Source: Ulva prolifera
Taxonomy: Eukaryota; Chlorophyta; Ulvophyceae; Ulvales; Ulvaceae
DNA length: 64,000 nucleotides
NCBI GenBank assembly: GCA_023078555.1
Contig: CM041196.1
Span: forward strand, 372,001-436,000
Reading direction: 5' to 3'
Shown: positions 12,301 to 25,400 of the stretch, piece by piece
Layout: every line of letters begins with the position of its first letter
Position numbering within the stretch: position 1 is the stretch's first letter
The notes under the pieces: model-generated
What the model saw: only the letters and a program-made list of their open reading frames with translations
What the model was told of the DNA's origin: nothing
The model's database searches: none
Translations under genes and position numbers: made by a program

Positions 12301-14905
12301 TAGGTTTCCCCTCCAGTTTATCGGCTGTGTATTGAGCGCGCGCGTGTGCAGTCGTGTTGCTGCCACTGAGCGTCTGGGTGCAGGGGAGACGATTGCGGGG
12401 CGGCTCGAGCGCATGCGGGCGAGCTGCGGCATGTGGGAGCGCGAGGGGGAGGCGCTGCTGGACGGCGACGGCGACGGCGAGGCAGCGGCGGCAGAGGTGG
12501 CGGTTGTGCTGCTGGTCGCCGACACCGCGGACCGCGTGCGGGAAGCGGTCGCCATCGGCGCCACGCTGCAGGTGCGCTGCGCACGCTGCGCATGCTGCGC
12601 ACGCTGCGCACGCTGCGCATGCTGCGCACGCTGCGCATGCTGCGCTGCAAGGAGCTCTGGTCATGAGCACCCGATCACTCGGCACCTGCCGTGCGTGGTA
12701 GCAGCACATGTCTAGCAGGTGGGGTTATGTGACATGATGTGTTCCTGAGCGGCGCCACGTACATGCATGTGGTAGGGCGTGGCAGTGATGCAGGCGGCGG
12801 TGGCAGCGCCGGAGGCAGCGGTGCTGCAGGCGGCCGGAGGTTCTGCGGCGGTGGCGGGGCCGTCGTTCGCCGCCGCGGCCGCGGCACAGCCCGGCGCGGA
12901 CGCGGCGAGCGGCGGCGCGGTGCCGGCGGCCGTGCGCAGCGCGCACGTCGCGGCGATGCGGCGGCTGGCGCTGTTGTACGACGTCCCGCTGCTCGCGGCG
13001 CACGCGTTCCGCGGCGACGCGGCGAAGGACGGTCTCGGCGGCGGCTCCGGGGACAAGCAGCGCATGAAGACGATCATGAAACAGGCACGTGCTCTCGCCG
13101 GTTGTTCTGGAACCACGCTATGGCAGCATCGGTCAGCGGCGTGCGGGCCTGCATGCGGGCTGTCCTGTGCCCATATCGGGGCGCCCAACTGGCTGTACAC
13201 CCACCCATGCTGCCCACCATGCTGTTCTTCCGTACTTCGTGGGTGTCTCCACAGCTACTGCCCACCTGCCTCAGGTCAAGCGCGAGGCCCGTCGCTGATC
13301 ATGCGTGCGCTGCCCTTGTGAGCACTCCAGGCGGCGACGGTCAGCATGCATGCATACACCATCATAATCCGCCTACAGCTGCGGCAGGTGCCGCCACAAA
13401 GCTTCGGTGCCAGCATGTCGAGCATCACAGAGGCCTGCGCACACGGCAGAGTCGACGCGCGGAACAGCCCAACGGGCCAGCGCAGCTGCAGCTGTCAGGC
13501 GGTCCACCGAGCATGTGCGCGCTGCAGTCACCGCACAGCCCACCCTGACAGTCCGGCGCAGCTGCAGGTGTCGTCCCTGGCGACGAGCCTGCCGGCGCAC
13601 TGGGAGTCGTCGGTGCACGTGGCGGTCGACGCGGAGCGCTTCGACGTACTGCGCGCTCTCATCCTGCCCGACAGCGGCACCCCCTACGCCTTCGGCGCCT
13701 TCACCTTCGACATCTACTTCCCCCCCGGCTACCCCACGCACCCGCCCAAGGTGCCCTGCGCCTAGCTGCTCGCTGCCGATGTTCCCCTTTGCCGCGCCGG
13801 GCCCGTAGCCTGCGTCCGCAGGCTCTGTCGTCAGCGGGTTTGTCTGCTCGTACAGATGCCACTGCCCTGCATGACCGCAGAACGTGGATTGCAGTGAGCC
13901 CAGGGTCGTATCATGAAACTCAGTGCGCTCAATGTTCCACCTGTTTTGGTCGCACCGTGCGTTGGGGCCGTCGGCATGCGCTCTCTCCTGCCCTGTGGCT
14001 CTCTGCACGCCTGGCATACACGATTCTGGCATGAGAGCAGCGGCCGTGACTGCGTGCTGGCGTGGCGCAGGTGTCGTTCCTGACGACCGGCGGCGGCCGG
14101 TGCCGCTTCAACCCTAACCTGTACGACTGCGGCAAGGTCTGCCTGAGCCTCCTCGGCACCTGGGACGGCCCCTCCTGGGACCCCGCCTCCTCCACCCTCC
14201 TGCAGGCACGCCCCCTACCCCCTCCCCGTTCTCGCACGGCGCCGCCGCCGCCACGCCGGCAGTTGCCCCCCGAGGGCCCCCCTGTGAACCCCATGCCTCA
14301 CAGCGGCTGCCGTGCCGTTGCACGCGCACTGCAGTAACTTCAACAGCCGCTCCCGGCACCGCACCGAGTGGGGTTCCGCCGCCACACGTGTCAGACACAG
14401 CACGCTTCCGAGGAACTTAGGGTTTTGCAAGCCGGCGTGCCATGCAGCTGTATGTATGGATGCATGGCCGATTGATACCCCATCGTTGGCTGCGTCACAC
14501 CCCACCATAGCGGCGCGCTGACTAGGCGGTGTCAACGCTGATGAGGCGTTGTGGCATGCAGGTGCTGGTGTTTCATACATTACACCCAGTTCATGCATGC
14601 AGGTGCTGGTGTCGCTGCAGGCGATGGTCTTCTGCACACACCCCTACTTCAACGAGCCTGGCCATGACCGCTTGGCCGGCTCAGCCCTAGGCGACGCCGC
14701 CTCTGACCGCTACAACGCGTCCATTGTGGCCATGGCGGCGCAACACGCCATCCTGGCGCCCCTGCAGCGCCCCGACAGCCACCCGCATGGCGTCTTCAAG
14801 GACGTGCTTGCGGTGCACTGGCGTGCCAAGCAGGCCGAGATCCGTGCCCATCTCGCACAGTCGCCACACCTCGCTGCCGTGGCGGCCGCGCTGGACAAGT
14901 TGTAG
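9362..14905 (+). CDS. Large E2 ubiquitin-conjugating protein, BIRC6/BRUCE-like UBC domain
   Basis: A roughly 876-residue protein with a C-terminal UBC fold. Inferred exons: 9362-9587, 9789-9991, 10264-10790, 11114-11441 (or from 11141), 11996-12242, 12384-12571, 12794-13084, 13568-13750, 14071-14205, 14603-14905; all phases agree. The UBC domain (about 665-860) has [15 protein letters not shown], the HPN-equivalent RFNPNLY, the catalytic cysteine in [11 protein letters not shown] (Cys755), then VLVSLQAMV and PYFNEPG. That order is characteristic of BIRC6/UBE2O/UBE2Z-type E2s, and the tail [15 protein letters not shown] resembles BIRC6 most. The N-terminus has acidic-flanked hydrophobic motifs (ECIVVCDS at 7-14; [12 protein letters not shown] at 31-42) like SUMO-interaction motifs, a CPACG pair at 88-92, and a SAP-like stretch near 165-185. 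BIR repeats are not seen. Two introns (after 13084 and 14205) use GC donors. UBC call is firm; N-terminal exons are inferred from phase and sequence character. Confidence 0.82.
10123..10194 (+). repeat. 24-bp tandem repeat, 3 copies
   Basis: Three head-to-tail units starting at 10123, 10147 and 10171, each built on the pattern agcatgctggattgaa followed by a variable actgag. It lies in intron 2 of the E2 gene, about 70 bases before the exon 3 acceptor. Confidence 0.85.
12577..12645 (+). repeat. 9-bp tandem repeat (CTGCGCAYG), 7 copies
   Basis: Seven consecutive 9-base units alternate between ctgcgcacg and ctgcgcatg, starting five bases after the exon 6 donor of the E2 gene. Because the unit is three codons long, read-through would give a Cys/Arg/Ala-rich peptide without a frameshift, but the next exon joins cleanly from the upstream donor, so I treat it as intronic. 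Confidence 0.85.
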
Positions 14906-15878
14906 GTGCATGCTCCTGCCTGCCCAGCTGTTGGTGAGGGTGCACCGGCGTTGCTGCAGGGTGTTCTGGCGCATGCAGGTGGCCAAAGGGCGCAGAGCCG
15001 TGACGGTGGTGGCTGGGCGGCGGCACAGCAGGCGGCCCGCCTCAGGCGATGCTCATGCTGCGGCCGCGCCACCAGCTGTTGCAGGTGGTGCTGGGTGGCG
15101 TCCGATATGTGTGCGCATTTGGGGACACACAATGTGTGTTTTGTCTCATTCGAGGTGTTTTCATTTTGCTGGCACAAACGTCTCTCGTTGGACATCGAGA
15201 GCGTGTGTTTCTGGGCCTATGGTTCAGTGTGCGCGGCGAACCGCATGGTGTGATGATTGCATGCGTCGCGGCGACTGTGCAGTGGTTGCAAACGGACTGC
15301 CATTGCTCGTACTCCACCATGGGCATGCATTTGCGAGTGACGCACATGTTCTGCCTGAGAGGAGTCGAGCAGGGAGTAGCAGGCGCGCCAGCACTGCCTC
15401 CCCATGCGATGGTTGAATAGGCCACTGTGGCGCAGCGCATGCAAAGACGGGGTGACTGCTGATCTTGCCTGTACTCTACACATTGTATGGCAGTACCTGG
15501 ATTTGTACTCTAGAACAAAAACAATCATGATGCAGTATTCATGCCCCGAAATGACCACTTCCAACATGTAACTCGGCCACATCAGCCGACTCTGAAGATG
15601 GCGTTCTGCCACGGTTTGACTTCTTTGACCAGATCTACTACAATCCTGCTGTCGACTGCTGTACCTCCTGCCCTTGTGCCAGCTTCGGCATTGGCAGCAG
15701 TGCAGGGCATGCATACCACTACATGCAGGCAACACACCGAGCCCCCTTGTGTGCGCCCCGCCCCTCTGCCGCACACGGCACAGACGACGGCTTCCCCCCC
15801 CGGCTTCCGACGGCTTCCCCAAAATGCATGCAGATGCGCACACATCGCATGTGAAATGTGCAACCCTCCATCCGCCCT
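14906..15878. other. Convergent intergenic region between E2 and Era genes
   Basis: About 1 kb between two stop codons facing each other. It should contain both 3' UTRs. It has several gcatgc/tgcatgca palindromes and a TGTAA on the plus strand near 15567. No recognisable coding stretch. Confidence 0.55.
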
Positions 15879-18800
15879 CTACACCTCCATCGCCGGCACC
15901 GAGAAGTTCGGCCGGACCTTGACGCGGACAGCCACCTCGACCCGGCGGTGCATCATGTGCGCCAGCTCAGCGCCGACGCGCTCCTGCAGCCGCTTCAGCC
16001 GCTCCTTCTGCTCGCCCTGCACCCGCGTCTTCATGCGTGTCGACGCGACCGGGATGTCCACAAGCACCACCGCCTCCCCCCCCGGCGCGAGCGCGAAGCG
16101 GCGGCAGATCGGCCGAAGCTTGTACGGCACCTCGTGGTTGTGGCTCCAGTAGAGCTTCTCGCGCACGAGCTCGGCCGCGAGCTGCGGCCAGGTGAGCTCT
16201 GTCGGTGCCGCGGGCTCAAACTCCCACTCGGCGGTGGTGGCGGCTTCGGCGAGGTGGGCGCGCAGCGGCGCGACGCCAGCCGTCGACGCGGCGCACGTGT
16301 AGAACACCCCCCGGAACTCGCACGCGTGGCGCAGCCGCTGCACGACGCCGAGGAGCTGCATGCATGCGCGCGGTCAGACCAGCTGTTCAGAATCGATGCA
16401 CAAGTACATGGGCGATCGCACAATAGACGGTGTTCCGGTCCTGGTGAGCCCGGACGCTGAACTCCAGGAGCCCAATCGCTCATGCATCCGAAACATAAAG
16501 AGAGCCCTCAGATGGCATGCCCTGACAGAGCAGAATAGCAGTGCCAAGTCCAAGAACAACCCACAAAGTCCGACCCCTGTGCATGCATCTGGGACACCAG
16601 CAGTCACCTCCAGGGGCCAGCCACGAGGAGCGTCGCGCAGGGTGTGCTGTGCTGGGCGGCTGCGCACCTCCTTCTGCTTGTCGGCCAGCACGTCGGCCTT
16701 GTTGACGACGAGGATCACAGGCCGCGGCGTCCACGACTCGCCAAACCCTGACGGCCCGCGGGGCCGGCCGAGGGCCTCCGCGATCTCAATCGTCTGCACC
16801 ACAGCACGCGCTCAGCTCGCGTGGTCCAACGATGTAAAATTTTGTGGCGAGTGTGTACGCGCGTGCATGTGGGAGCCATGCATGCATGGCGACACTGCTG
16901 CCGCGCGCTGTCCCAGCTAGAAACATGCCAGGCTGCGCGGCTGCCCGCAGGAAACAGAAAACAACATGCCACCGCCGCTGCTCCGTCCCCACCCGTGCAG
17001 CGCCTCGCCAACGCACAAAACAGGAAAGAGTGTCAGCCGACAGCGGCAGGCCATCCCCAGAGCAGGGCGCCATCATGGCCCCCGACAGCAGCGCCCAGAC
17101 CACCTGGGTCCCCAGCCCAACGGCCGCCATGAGCTTTGCCATCGGAACCGTGGAGCATACGGTCCAGGGGCGCACCTGCTGCCGGAAGTCCCGCGTCTGC
17201 GCGCCCGAGTCGCGGCCGCGGCCGCCACCGCGGCCGCTGTCGGCGCGGCCGCCCTTGGGCTTGCGGCGGCTGCGTCGTTGGAAGGCCTCGGCGTCGACGA
17301 TGAGGGCGAGGAGGTCACACTCCTGCACGTGCTGCCACGTGCTGCCGACGCGCATCGCCTGGCTGCGCGTCTCGTAGTCCCGCGTGCCATGCATGCCGGG
17401 GGTGTCGTAGATCGCAACCTGCAGAGCGCCCCTCTGCCATCAGCTTCAACTGCCGACCTCTGGGTCAATGGATTTCATGGCAGCGCCTTGTGGTATACAT
17501 ATATACTCTGGAGCACCGCCATGCAATGGCACGAGTTCATGTGATTTTCACGCACATCATTCTCGCAGCTCACGTGTGGGAAGCGGCCGCGAATCGTGCA
17601 AGTACAACCTCAAAGCAGTGCACGTACACACTTGCGCAACTCAGAGCACGTCAGAGCACATAGCGCTTGTCGCAGGAAGATGCGGTATGCGGGATTGGTG
17701 CAAGCGAACAGGCAGCCACGAGGCGGCAGGCCTTGCGTACGACCCTGCCCCCGTTCTCTCAAACGAGCGTCATGTGACGTTGGTGCATACGGCGCCCCGG
17801 GCACGCGCCACCATGCTGCACTGCCTCACGCATCCAGGGCAAGCTTGACCCGGGGCTGCTGCCACCAGCGCTGCGGCTCCGCAAAAAACCCTCAAACCCA
17901 CAGCTACGGAGAGGGCGTGGCGCGCCTGGCTGTTGCCTTCTGTGAAGCAGCCGAGCACCGGCTGCCGAGTCGTCTCGGGGCGCACCGACACCGCCGTCAC
18001 GGTGCCGCCGACGAGCGCGTTCGTCAGGGTGGACTTGCCGGCGTTCGGGATGCCGACGACCCCGAGCCGCAGCATGCGCTGCTCCTCTCGCGGCGGCCAC
18101 CGCAAGGGGCCCCACTTGGGGCGGGTGCTGGACTCTGCCGTGCGTGGGGGAGGGGCGGGAGAGGGGCTCCCGGCCGCGGCTGTGGGCGTGGCGCCGTCGG
18201 AGGTGTCCACAAGGAACGCCGGCATCCCCTTGGTCGCTTCTGCAGCCACCGGCTGTGACGTGGGGGCACACGCAAAGCATCGCGATCATTTGTGTGTGGT
18301 CTGCTATGCATGGTGCGGGAGAGGGGCCGCGGGGTGCGTACCGGAGAGGTCAGAGGGAAGGCCGATCATGCTGTTGGCCTGCGCTGAGAGCTGCCGGAAG
18401 AGCTGCTCGTGGCGCTTGTCGGCGTCGCCGAGGCTGCGCTTGCGGGGGTGCCACAGCGTGATCTCCTCGATGTCCCTGCACCACGGACGCCCGCACAGTC
18501 AGCACACGCACCCTGCCCCTGATGATGTTGCCCCTCGTGCGCCCCGACAGCTCACAGCGTCAATAGACTCGTTTCCGATCGGTTCAGAGCGACCTTGATG
18601 CGAGGGCATGCTTGACCCGAGGTCGAACCAGCGACCGAGCTGCTGCAGCACTGCTCATGGAGCTATGCGAGTGGCGCGTGAGGGCTCGACATGGCGGCAG
18701 CCAGGGACCCCCCTCCGCCACGAGGGACAAGACAGAGTCACGCCTGCCTGCCACGTGTCAGCGCTGCATGCCCACCGTGCCTGCACGCGCCGCCCCACAC

Positions 18801-20172
18801 CCCCGCAAGACACCGCACCTGCCGCCCTCCGCAGCCTGTCCCACCGGACTCTGTTCCGTGGCAGCACCACTGGCTCCGCTGCAGCCATTGCCCCACATGC
18901 AGAAGATCACCACAACAACCAGGCCTCCTGCCTCCCGGGAGCCCTCCGCCAAACTGCCGGCCGGAGCAGCGTCACATGCGAGCGAGGCAGGGTACTGCCA
19001 GTGGTGCATGTCTGCGTTGGGCAACAAATTTCCACAGGCGGGAGGCAGGGGCGTGCCGGAAACCCTTCGTCGACGGGTACCCCGCCACAGGTTCATCCTC
19101 CGCGTCCCCCGGCTCCCGCAGCTCCTTCTCTGCCGAGGCCCGCGCCACCTGCGAGGCCCTCAGCGGCCGCCGCCGCTCCCGCCCGCGGCCGCCACCCCCG
19201 TGGGGCGCGTCAGGCGCCGGGGCCGCCGCCGCGGCGGGCCGCAGTTCCCCCCACGACGGCGGGGTCTTGCCGCCGTGGGGCGCGCCCTCGGCCTGTGCGG
19301 GGCCCTCCACGGCGCCGGAGGCCCCACTGAGACGCGGCGCCGGCTTTGTGAGCTGCTCTACAGCCTCGCTGACCGTCACACCGGCGCGGGAGATGTCCGA
19401 AAAGTCCTCGTCGGCGCCCGGTGGTGCCTCCTCGACGTCGGACAAGCCGCCGTCGTCCGCGACCTCGGTGCCACCCACTGCAACACATGTGTTCAAATCA
19501 ACGCCCGCAAGCTGCTGCCACGTTCGCAGTGCCAACCACCTCACGGACTGGCCTTCAAGTTCACCACGCACGCTCTGCGGCGGTGTGACTCACTGTGTAA
19601 GCGATCAAGCGCAGGCAAGTGTGCATGGCGAGGCACATGTAGCACTGAGTCGCTGCAGTCGCGCACGCAGTGCCTTCACATCTCGGCGTGGGCACAGGTG
19701 ATCGAGGCAGTTGGCTAGACGCGGATGTGCAGAGGAGGCAGCGAACCAGGCGGGCAGAGAGGCAGGTGTGTGAGGGGCGGGCGCGTACCGGACTCGTACT
19801 GCTCGATCGCCAGGGCCCGCTGCACGAGCGATGCCATGAGCGCCTGCTCATCGTCTGGCAGGGCATGGTGGCCCGAGGCGCGCAGGCTCATGTACTGCTC
19901 CACCAGCGGTAGTGGCTGCAGCGCTGGATGTGCGTCTACCTCTGAAACAAGGCTGTCGTCTGAGGCATTCTGGCGGGCGGTGCTGGCTGTGGTGGAGGCT
20001 GAGGCGGTGCTTGGTTCACGTGGACGTGCGTCTGCGTCTTCGTGAACCTTGCCAGCGGAGGGATCTGAAGTCTCTGACGAGAATGTGCGGCCGGGGATAC
20101 GGTGGAGGCTGCCTCGGGTGGGAGCTGTGGGGCGCCTGGTGGGCTTTGGATGCTGGCTGAAGTGATCGCGGA
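15879..20172 (-). CDS. ERA: Era-like GTPase with long N-terminal extension (organellar)
   Basis: Era-family GTPases bind small-subunit rRNA and assist 30S-type subunit assembly; in eukaryotes they act in mitochondria or plastids. Inferred exons in order of translation: about 20172-19789, 19477-19081, 18475-18342, 18239-17926, 17418-17176, 16793-16668, 16355-15879. The junctions from 19789 on all keep phase. Motifs: G1 GIPNAGKST, a TTRQ at G2, G3 DTPG, G4 NKAD, G5 around CAAST, then a KH-like C-terminal region ending in [16 protein letters not shown] basic Arg/Gly-rich insertion lies between G3 and G4 and is absent from ordinary Era proteins. The N-terminal part is Ala/Pro/Ser-rich with acidic patches; its first exon and targeting peptide were not found. 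The intron after 17926 begins with GC (CAG|GCGCGC). Family call is firm, 5' end open. Confidence 0.85.
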
Positions 20173-22421
20173 CTGCAGGGCACCAGGACTGTTGCAGGGC
20201 GTGTGAAAGTCAAGGAGGCTGCACCACAGCTGCATACGCCCACAACGGATGTACTAAATCGCTCATTTGAATCTTTCCAGGTAGATTCTTCGTTGACTAG
20301 CACTCCGTAGGCCCTAAACTGTCATCTTGACTGTTACCTCATGCCATTCCAAGTCGCGAACCAGTTTAGCGGCAAAAGCGCATGACATCCAGTAACGACC
20401 AGGTGCATGCAATCACAGAGCTAGTGTCCAGAACTTCAGGGCATATGCACATGCACCTTGGCCATAGATGAACACCTGACTGTCGACCTGGATCGTTTCC
20501 GCCATGTGTCCCTCGCGTCCATGGCATAAGGTTACGCTGCAGGCGAGCATGAACCTCCAGTGTCTGGGAAATCGTCGACATGACACGTCCAGCGTTCTGT
20601 GCGCGGCCCGGGAACGGCGCATGCTGCGAGACGGCGGAGAGCAGCGACGGGAACATCTCAACTGTCAGCGAGCACACAAGCGCTGGCCGTTTGGCGCAGC
20701 TCATGATGGAGTTTTGTCAAGGAATCGACTGATACATAGTGGCCTCGGTGTTGCTCTGATCGCACCGGTGTGCCACACACCAATTCAAAACAGTGCGCGT
20801 ACAAGAATCGCTGCGAAATATCGCCGCGTGTACCTTGTCGCACAACACAACACTAGTGCCAACATAATGCGCGCTTTTGTCCACACGGTACGAGCTGTGC
20901 ATAGAGCCTCGCTGCTTGCGACCGCGCGGGACTGAGGGCTGACAGTCCTGATTGTGTCCACAGGAGGCCTTGGCATCAGTGGCGTCGCGCCAGGCCAACA
21001 GCCCCCTAGGCCTGTCAGCAAACAGGTACAACTCGGCACAAAGTGTAAGGCACAAAGGCTGCTGCAGGAGCTGCCGGGCACATGGCCACCGGGCCTGCAT
21101 CCATTGCAACACAACAGTAGAAAGAATCAACACCCCAAGTGAGGCGTGCCTGGCGGGCTGCTTTTGGACAAGGCGCTGCCGAGGCCCAGAGCCCTCGCCA
21201 AATCATCTGCGAGTCGTATTCTCCGATCGATCAGCATGGCTGTGCACTCCTCAGTGCTGGTTGAACGCTGCATATTGTGCATGGTGCTTGAAAAGTTGTG
21301 CTTTTTTGGGATTTGGGTAGGTGTTGAGCTAAGGTATTTTCAGTGCACACGTGTTTTCAAAGCAATACTTGCGTTTGACCGGGCGACGGCCCCATGTATG
21401 CTGCAATTTCATGTTACCCTTGCCCAAATCTAAACAGCCTGCGCCGTTGCCAGTGCCGGGCACATGCGGGGGCCAGATACTTAGACACATGCTGTTCTTC
21501 GACCGCAACAGGAGAGGCCATCCCGCTCTCCCACACGGCCGCAGGCAGCTCAGTCCAAGGCCCCAGAGACGATGGACTGACCGGACCTTACTGCAGGGTC
21601 CACATGAAAGCAACTGCATGTGGCACAAGGACAAATCCAGAGAGGCAGGTAGCACCGCAGGCCACAAACAGGGCACCAGACCCGCAAGCAACTACGGCTC
21701 AGAAAAAACCAGATACTTTGTGCCTCCTGAGCGATGCATCTTAAGATGCATCCTGGGGACGCCTCAGCAAGCTGCTCGCTGGCATGCCAGAGCACAGCAG
21801 GTCAACGCTGAATTATCCCGGGAGCGTTCCCGTATGCACCGACACTCGCAGCACAGCGGCGCTTGCACGCAGAGGCGATGGCTGCAGCGGTCTGCTCAGA
21901 GGGACATCGGACGCGGCGATCGCAACGCCTTGTCATGACGGATACTCTACCTATGTACTATGTATACCTCAGGTAGGCAAGCGAATTCGCTCTGCGCTGT
22001 GAGTAGGGCCCTGGATCGAAGAACGCTTTCAACTCAGAGTGCAGCGTGCAGGCCCGCTTTGCAGGGCACAATGGGTATGTGAGATCAAGTCCGAAAGAAA
22101 GAGCGGATATGTGTTCCTGTGATTTGAGCCATTGCATGGTAGAGGATGAAGCTACGAGCACGGGCTTCTTGGCGTCCCTGTGAATGCACCACCTTCCGTG
22201 CGACGCAGCACCGTGTGTCTACAGGGCGACCCTGCGTTTGCCAGGTGGAAGCCGTCACTCTTAGCACTGCGGAAGTGCTCGCCACCAATTCGAGCAGGGT
22301 GCCTCATTGTCTGAATGATAGTGACACAGTACCGCCCGGCATAAGTTCTTGGCCTATCTGTTTCTGCCGTTCTGTCCCTGCCGCGGGTGCGAAGAGTAGC
22401 TGGTCAGTCCGAGCTAGCGCC
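20173..22421. other. Divergent region between Era and IleRS genes
   Basis: About 2.2 kb that should hold the missing first exon(s) of the Era gene on the minus strand and the IleRS promoter. A minus-strand open frame at 20366-20704 (with EMFPSLLSAVSQHAPFPG) looks protein-like but matches no family I know. The rest has lower GC than the flanking exons and no recognisable gene. Confidence 0.5.
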
Positions 22422-25400
22422 ATGGAGAGCGCCGTGGAGGGGAAGGACTTCAGTTTCCCTGCAGAGGAAGAGAAAGTTTTAGAGTTCTGGGAGAGTATCG
22501 ACGCTTTCAATCAACAGCTCGAGCGCACGAAAGGATGCAAGGAGTATGTGTTCTTCGACGGTCCTCCGTTTGCGACTGGGCTGCCGCACTACGGACACAT
22601 CCTAGCAGGAACCATCAAGGTACGCTGAAGCCGTTCTGTTGTATTTGTTGCGTTTGTGCTGTCCTTGTGGCCTTGATCAGAGGTGGTGCTCACCATCCTG
22701 ACAGCATGCAGGACGTGGTGACGCGTTACGCTTCTCAGACCGGACACCACGTCCAGCGAAGATTCGGCTGGGACTGCCATGGCCTTCCAGTGGAGTTTGA
22801 GATCGATCAGAAACTAGGTACGCATCCAGGGCGTCCGTGAACTGAAAATGAAGCCCGCCATAAGGCCACCAGTTGGATGTCAGGAGCACATCACACCAGC
22901 AGATAGACTCATGCCACAGGCGCATGGAAAACAGCACTTAGAACTCAGAAGCGGAGCATGCTGTGCTGTTGAGCTGCCAGCGATGCTGCAAAAACCCAGC
23001 AGCACAGACAAGTGCACCATGGCCCTGCAGGCATCAAAGGCCCAGAGGATGTGCATGCCTTCGGAATCGACAAGTACAACGAGGAGTGCCGCAGCATTGT
23101 GATGCGGTACTCCAAGGAGTGGGAGAAGACGGTCACACGGCTGGGGAGGTGGATCGACTTCAAGAACGACTACAAGACACTCAACCCCGACTTCATGGAG
23201 TCGGTGTGGTGGGTCTTCGGGCAGCTCTGGGAAAAGGGCCTAGTCTACCAGGGCTTCAAGGTCTGCCTCAGCGCTCCTGCTACCCACCTGGGCACCTTGT
23301 GTGTGTGGACGAGCGCTGCACATCTGCTCTGCTTCCCCACACATCCTATCCATGCATCTCTCACACTGTCATCGAACGCTACCGTTTCCTGCATATGAAC
23401 TCAAACATGCCTACATATGGCATGCTGCTCATAAGGCGTCTGATGAGGCCCTTTGGCAAGGCCGAAACATGTTATGCCAGTCCGTGATGTTCATGTAATA
23501 CAGCATCAACCAGTGAACCCTCTACCTCAGCTGAGCTCAGTTCGTACATAAGGCCGGGTACGCCTGCAGTGCGTGTGCTGTGGCTGCATGCAACTGGTCT
23601 GGGGCGGTTTGCATTGCTGCCGCATGAAGCGTACACTTCGCCACGTTCTGGGGCACCGCCACATGCATGCTTGCCACCGCTACTCACTGGCACTTCACCC
23701 CAGCTGGACCCCTGCAAGCTGACTTGTGACACACATTGCGCTGAATCACTTCGTTCTGAAACGCCGTGTGCTGAAACACTGTGTGCCGAGATATCATGTG
23801 CTGAAACACTGCGCGCTGAAACCCTACGAGCTGCATCACTGCACTGCGAGCGCAAATACACTGTGTGCCACGACGCTGTGTGCTGAAACACGGCGTGCCA
23901 GAACATCGCGTGTTCAAACACTGCATTCTCACACACTGCGCGCATAAATGCACTGCGTGCTCAAGCACACTGCGTGCTGACACTCGTGCTGCCCCGGCTG
24001 CAGGTGATGCCGTTCTCGACGGGCCTCTCCACGACGCTCTCCAACTTCGAGGCCGGCCTCAACTACCAGGACGTCTCCGACCCCTCCGTCATGGTGTCCT
24101 TCCCGATCCTCGACGACCCCGCGGGCGCGCAGCTCGTCGCGTGGACGACGACGCCGTGGACGCTGCCGAGCAACCTCGCCCTCTGCGTGCACCCCGACTT
24201 TGACTACGTCCAGGTGAAGGACCCGGCCAGCGGCGCGGTGTACATCGTCGCAGAGAGCCGCCTCGCCGCGTTGCCGGGTGCCTTGCCGAAAAAGGCCAAG
24301 GGCAAGGGCAAACGTGCGCCCCTCGCAACCACCTGCATAGCGGACGCATCGGCTCCATGCATTGCGGGCGCTACACGTGCCGTGTATCTGGACCCTGCTG
24401 CCGTAGTGTTGTCCCGCAATTGCTGGAGTGTATGGCACCATGGCCGGAGCGGAATCCGCCTGAATCGCATCATGGCCACACGCATCATGTGCGCCCCTGT
24501 AGCCGCATGGCATGATCATGCGTGCGTGCATACCCACGCTGCATGTGCATGCAGCGGCGAGCGCCGGCTTTGAGCGCCTTTCGGCTTTCAAGGGCTCAAC
24601 CCTCGTCGGCAAGCGCTACAAGCCGCTCTTTGACTTTTTCGTGCCGGAGTACGGCGAGACCGCGTGGCGCGTCGTCGCCGACACGTACGTCACCGACGAC
24701 GCCGGCACTGGCGTCGTGCACCAGGCCCCGGCCTTCGGCGAGGACGACTACCGCGTGTGCATCGCGAACGGCGTGCTCGCGCGCGGCGCTGGCGTGCCGT
24801 GCCCCGTCGACGGCGCCGGCCGCTTCACCGACCCCGTCGCCGACTTCAAGGGGCAGTACGTGAAGGAGGCCGACAAGGCGATCACGGCGGCGATCAAGGC
24901 CGCGGGGCGCCTCGTCGACAACAGCACGCTGACGCACTCGTACCCCTTCTGCTGGCGCTCCGAGACGCCGCTGCTGTACAAGGTATATATCACATGAGGC
25001 GCATGCATGTCCGTGCTGTGTGCTAGGCGATGCTGCGCCCTGGCGGCAACGCCGGCAGCATGTTGCCTGTTTTCGCTTCCTGCCCGTGACTCGCTGTGTC
25101 GCCAACCAATCGGCAGCTTCGCACTGCGGCTCCTGCGCGAGTGCTGTGACGTGTTTCTGAGGAGAGCCCGGTTGCAACATAATCACGGATGAAGCTTCCC
25201 AACGCTCTACACAAGTGTGCCTTGCTGTGCTGCTGGATGCCGACCCACAGCCGGCGACTCGCGGCATACATGCGAGCGAAGTAGCAGAACCGAGCGAAGC
25301 AGCATCCCACCCGGCGGGGTGTTCCCCCTGCTCACGACAGCGCGGCATGCATGCAGGCGGTGCCGAGCTGGTTTGTGCGCGTCGAGGAGATCCGCGACCG

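Noticed and set aside
13346-13765. Whole ORF as the E2 exon, starting at its first ATG
   Set aside because: Only the part from 13568, after a CTGCAG acceptor, matches the UBC domain and fits the phase of the previous exon.
9362-14905. UBE2Z as the name for the E2
   Set aside because: The C-terminal part after PYFNEPG follows BIRC6 better ([15 protein letters not shown]), and the long N-terminus is unlike UBE2Z; no specific symbol is given.
20504-20935. Plus-strand ORF upstream of IleRS as a separate gene
   Set aside because: No family motif, and the minus frame in the same place looks at least as protein-like; left as unassigned spacer.
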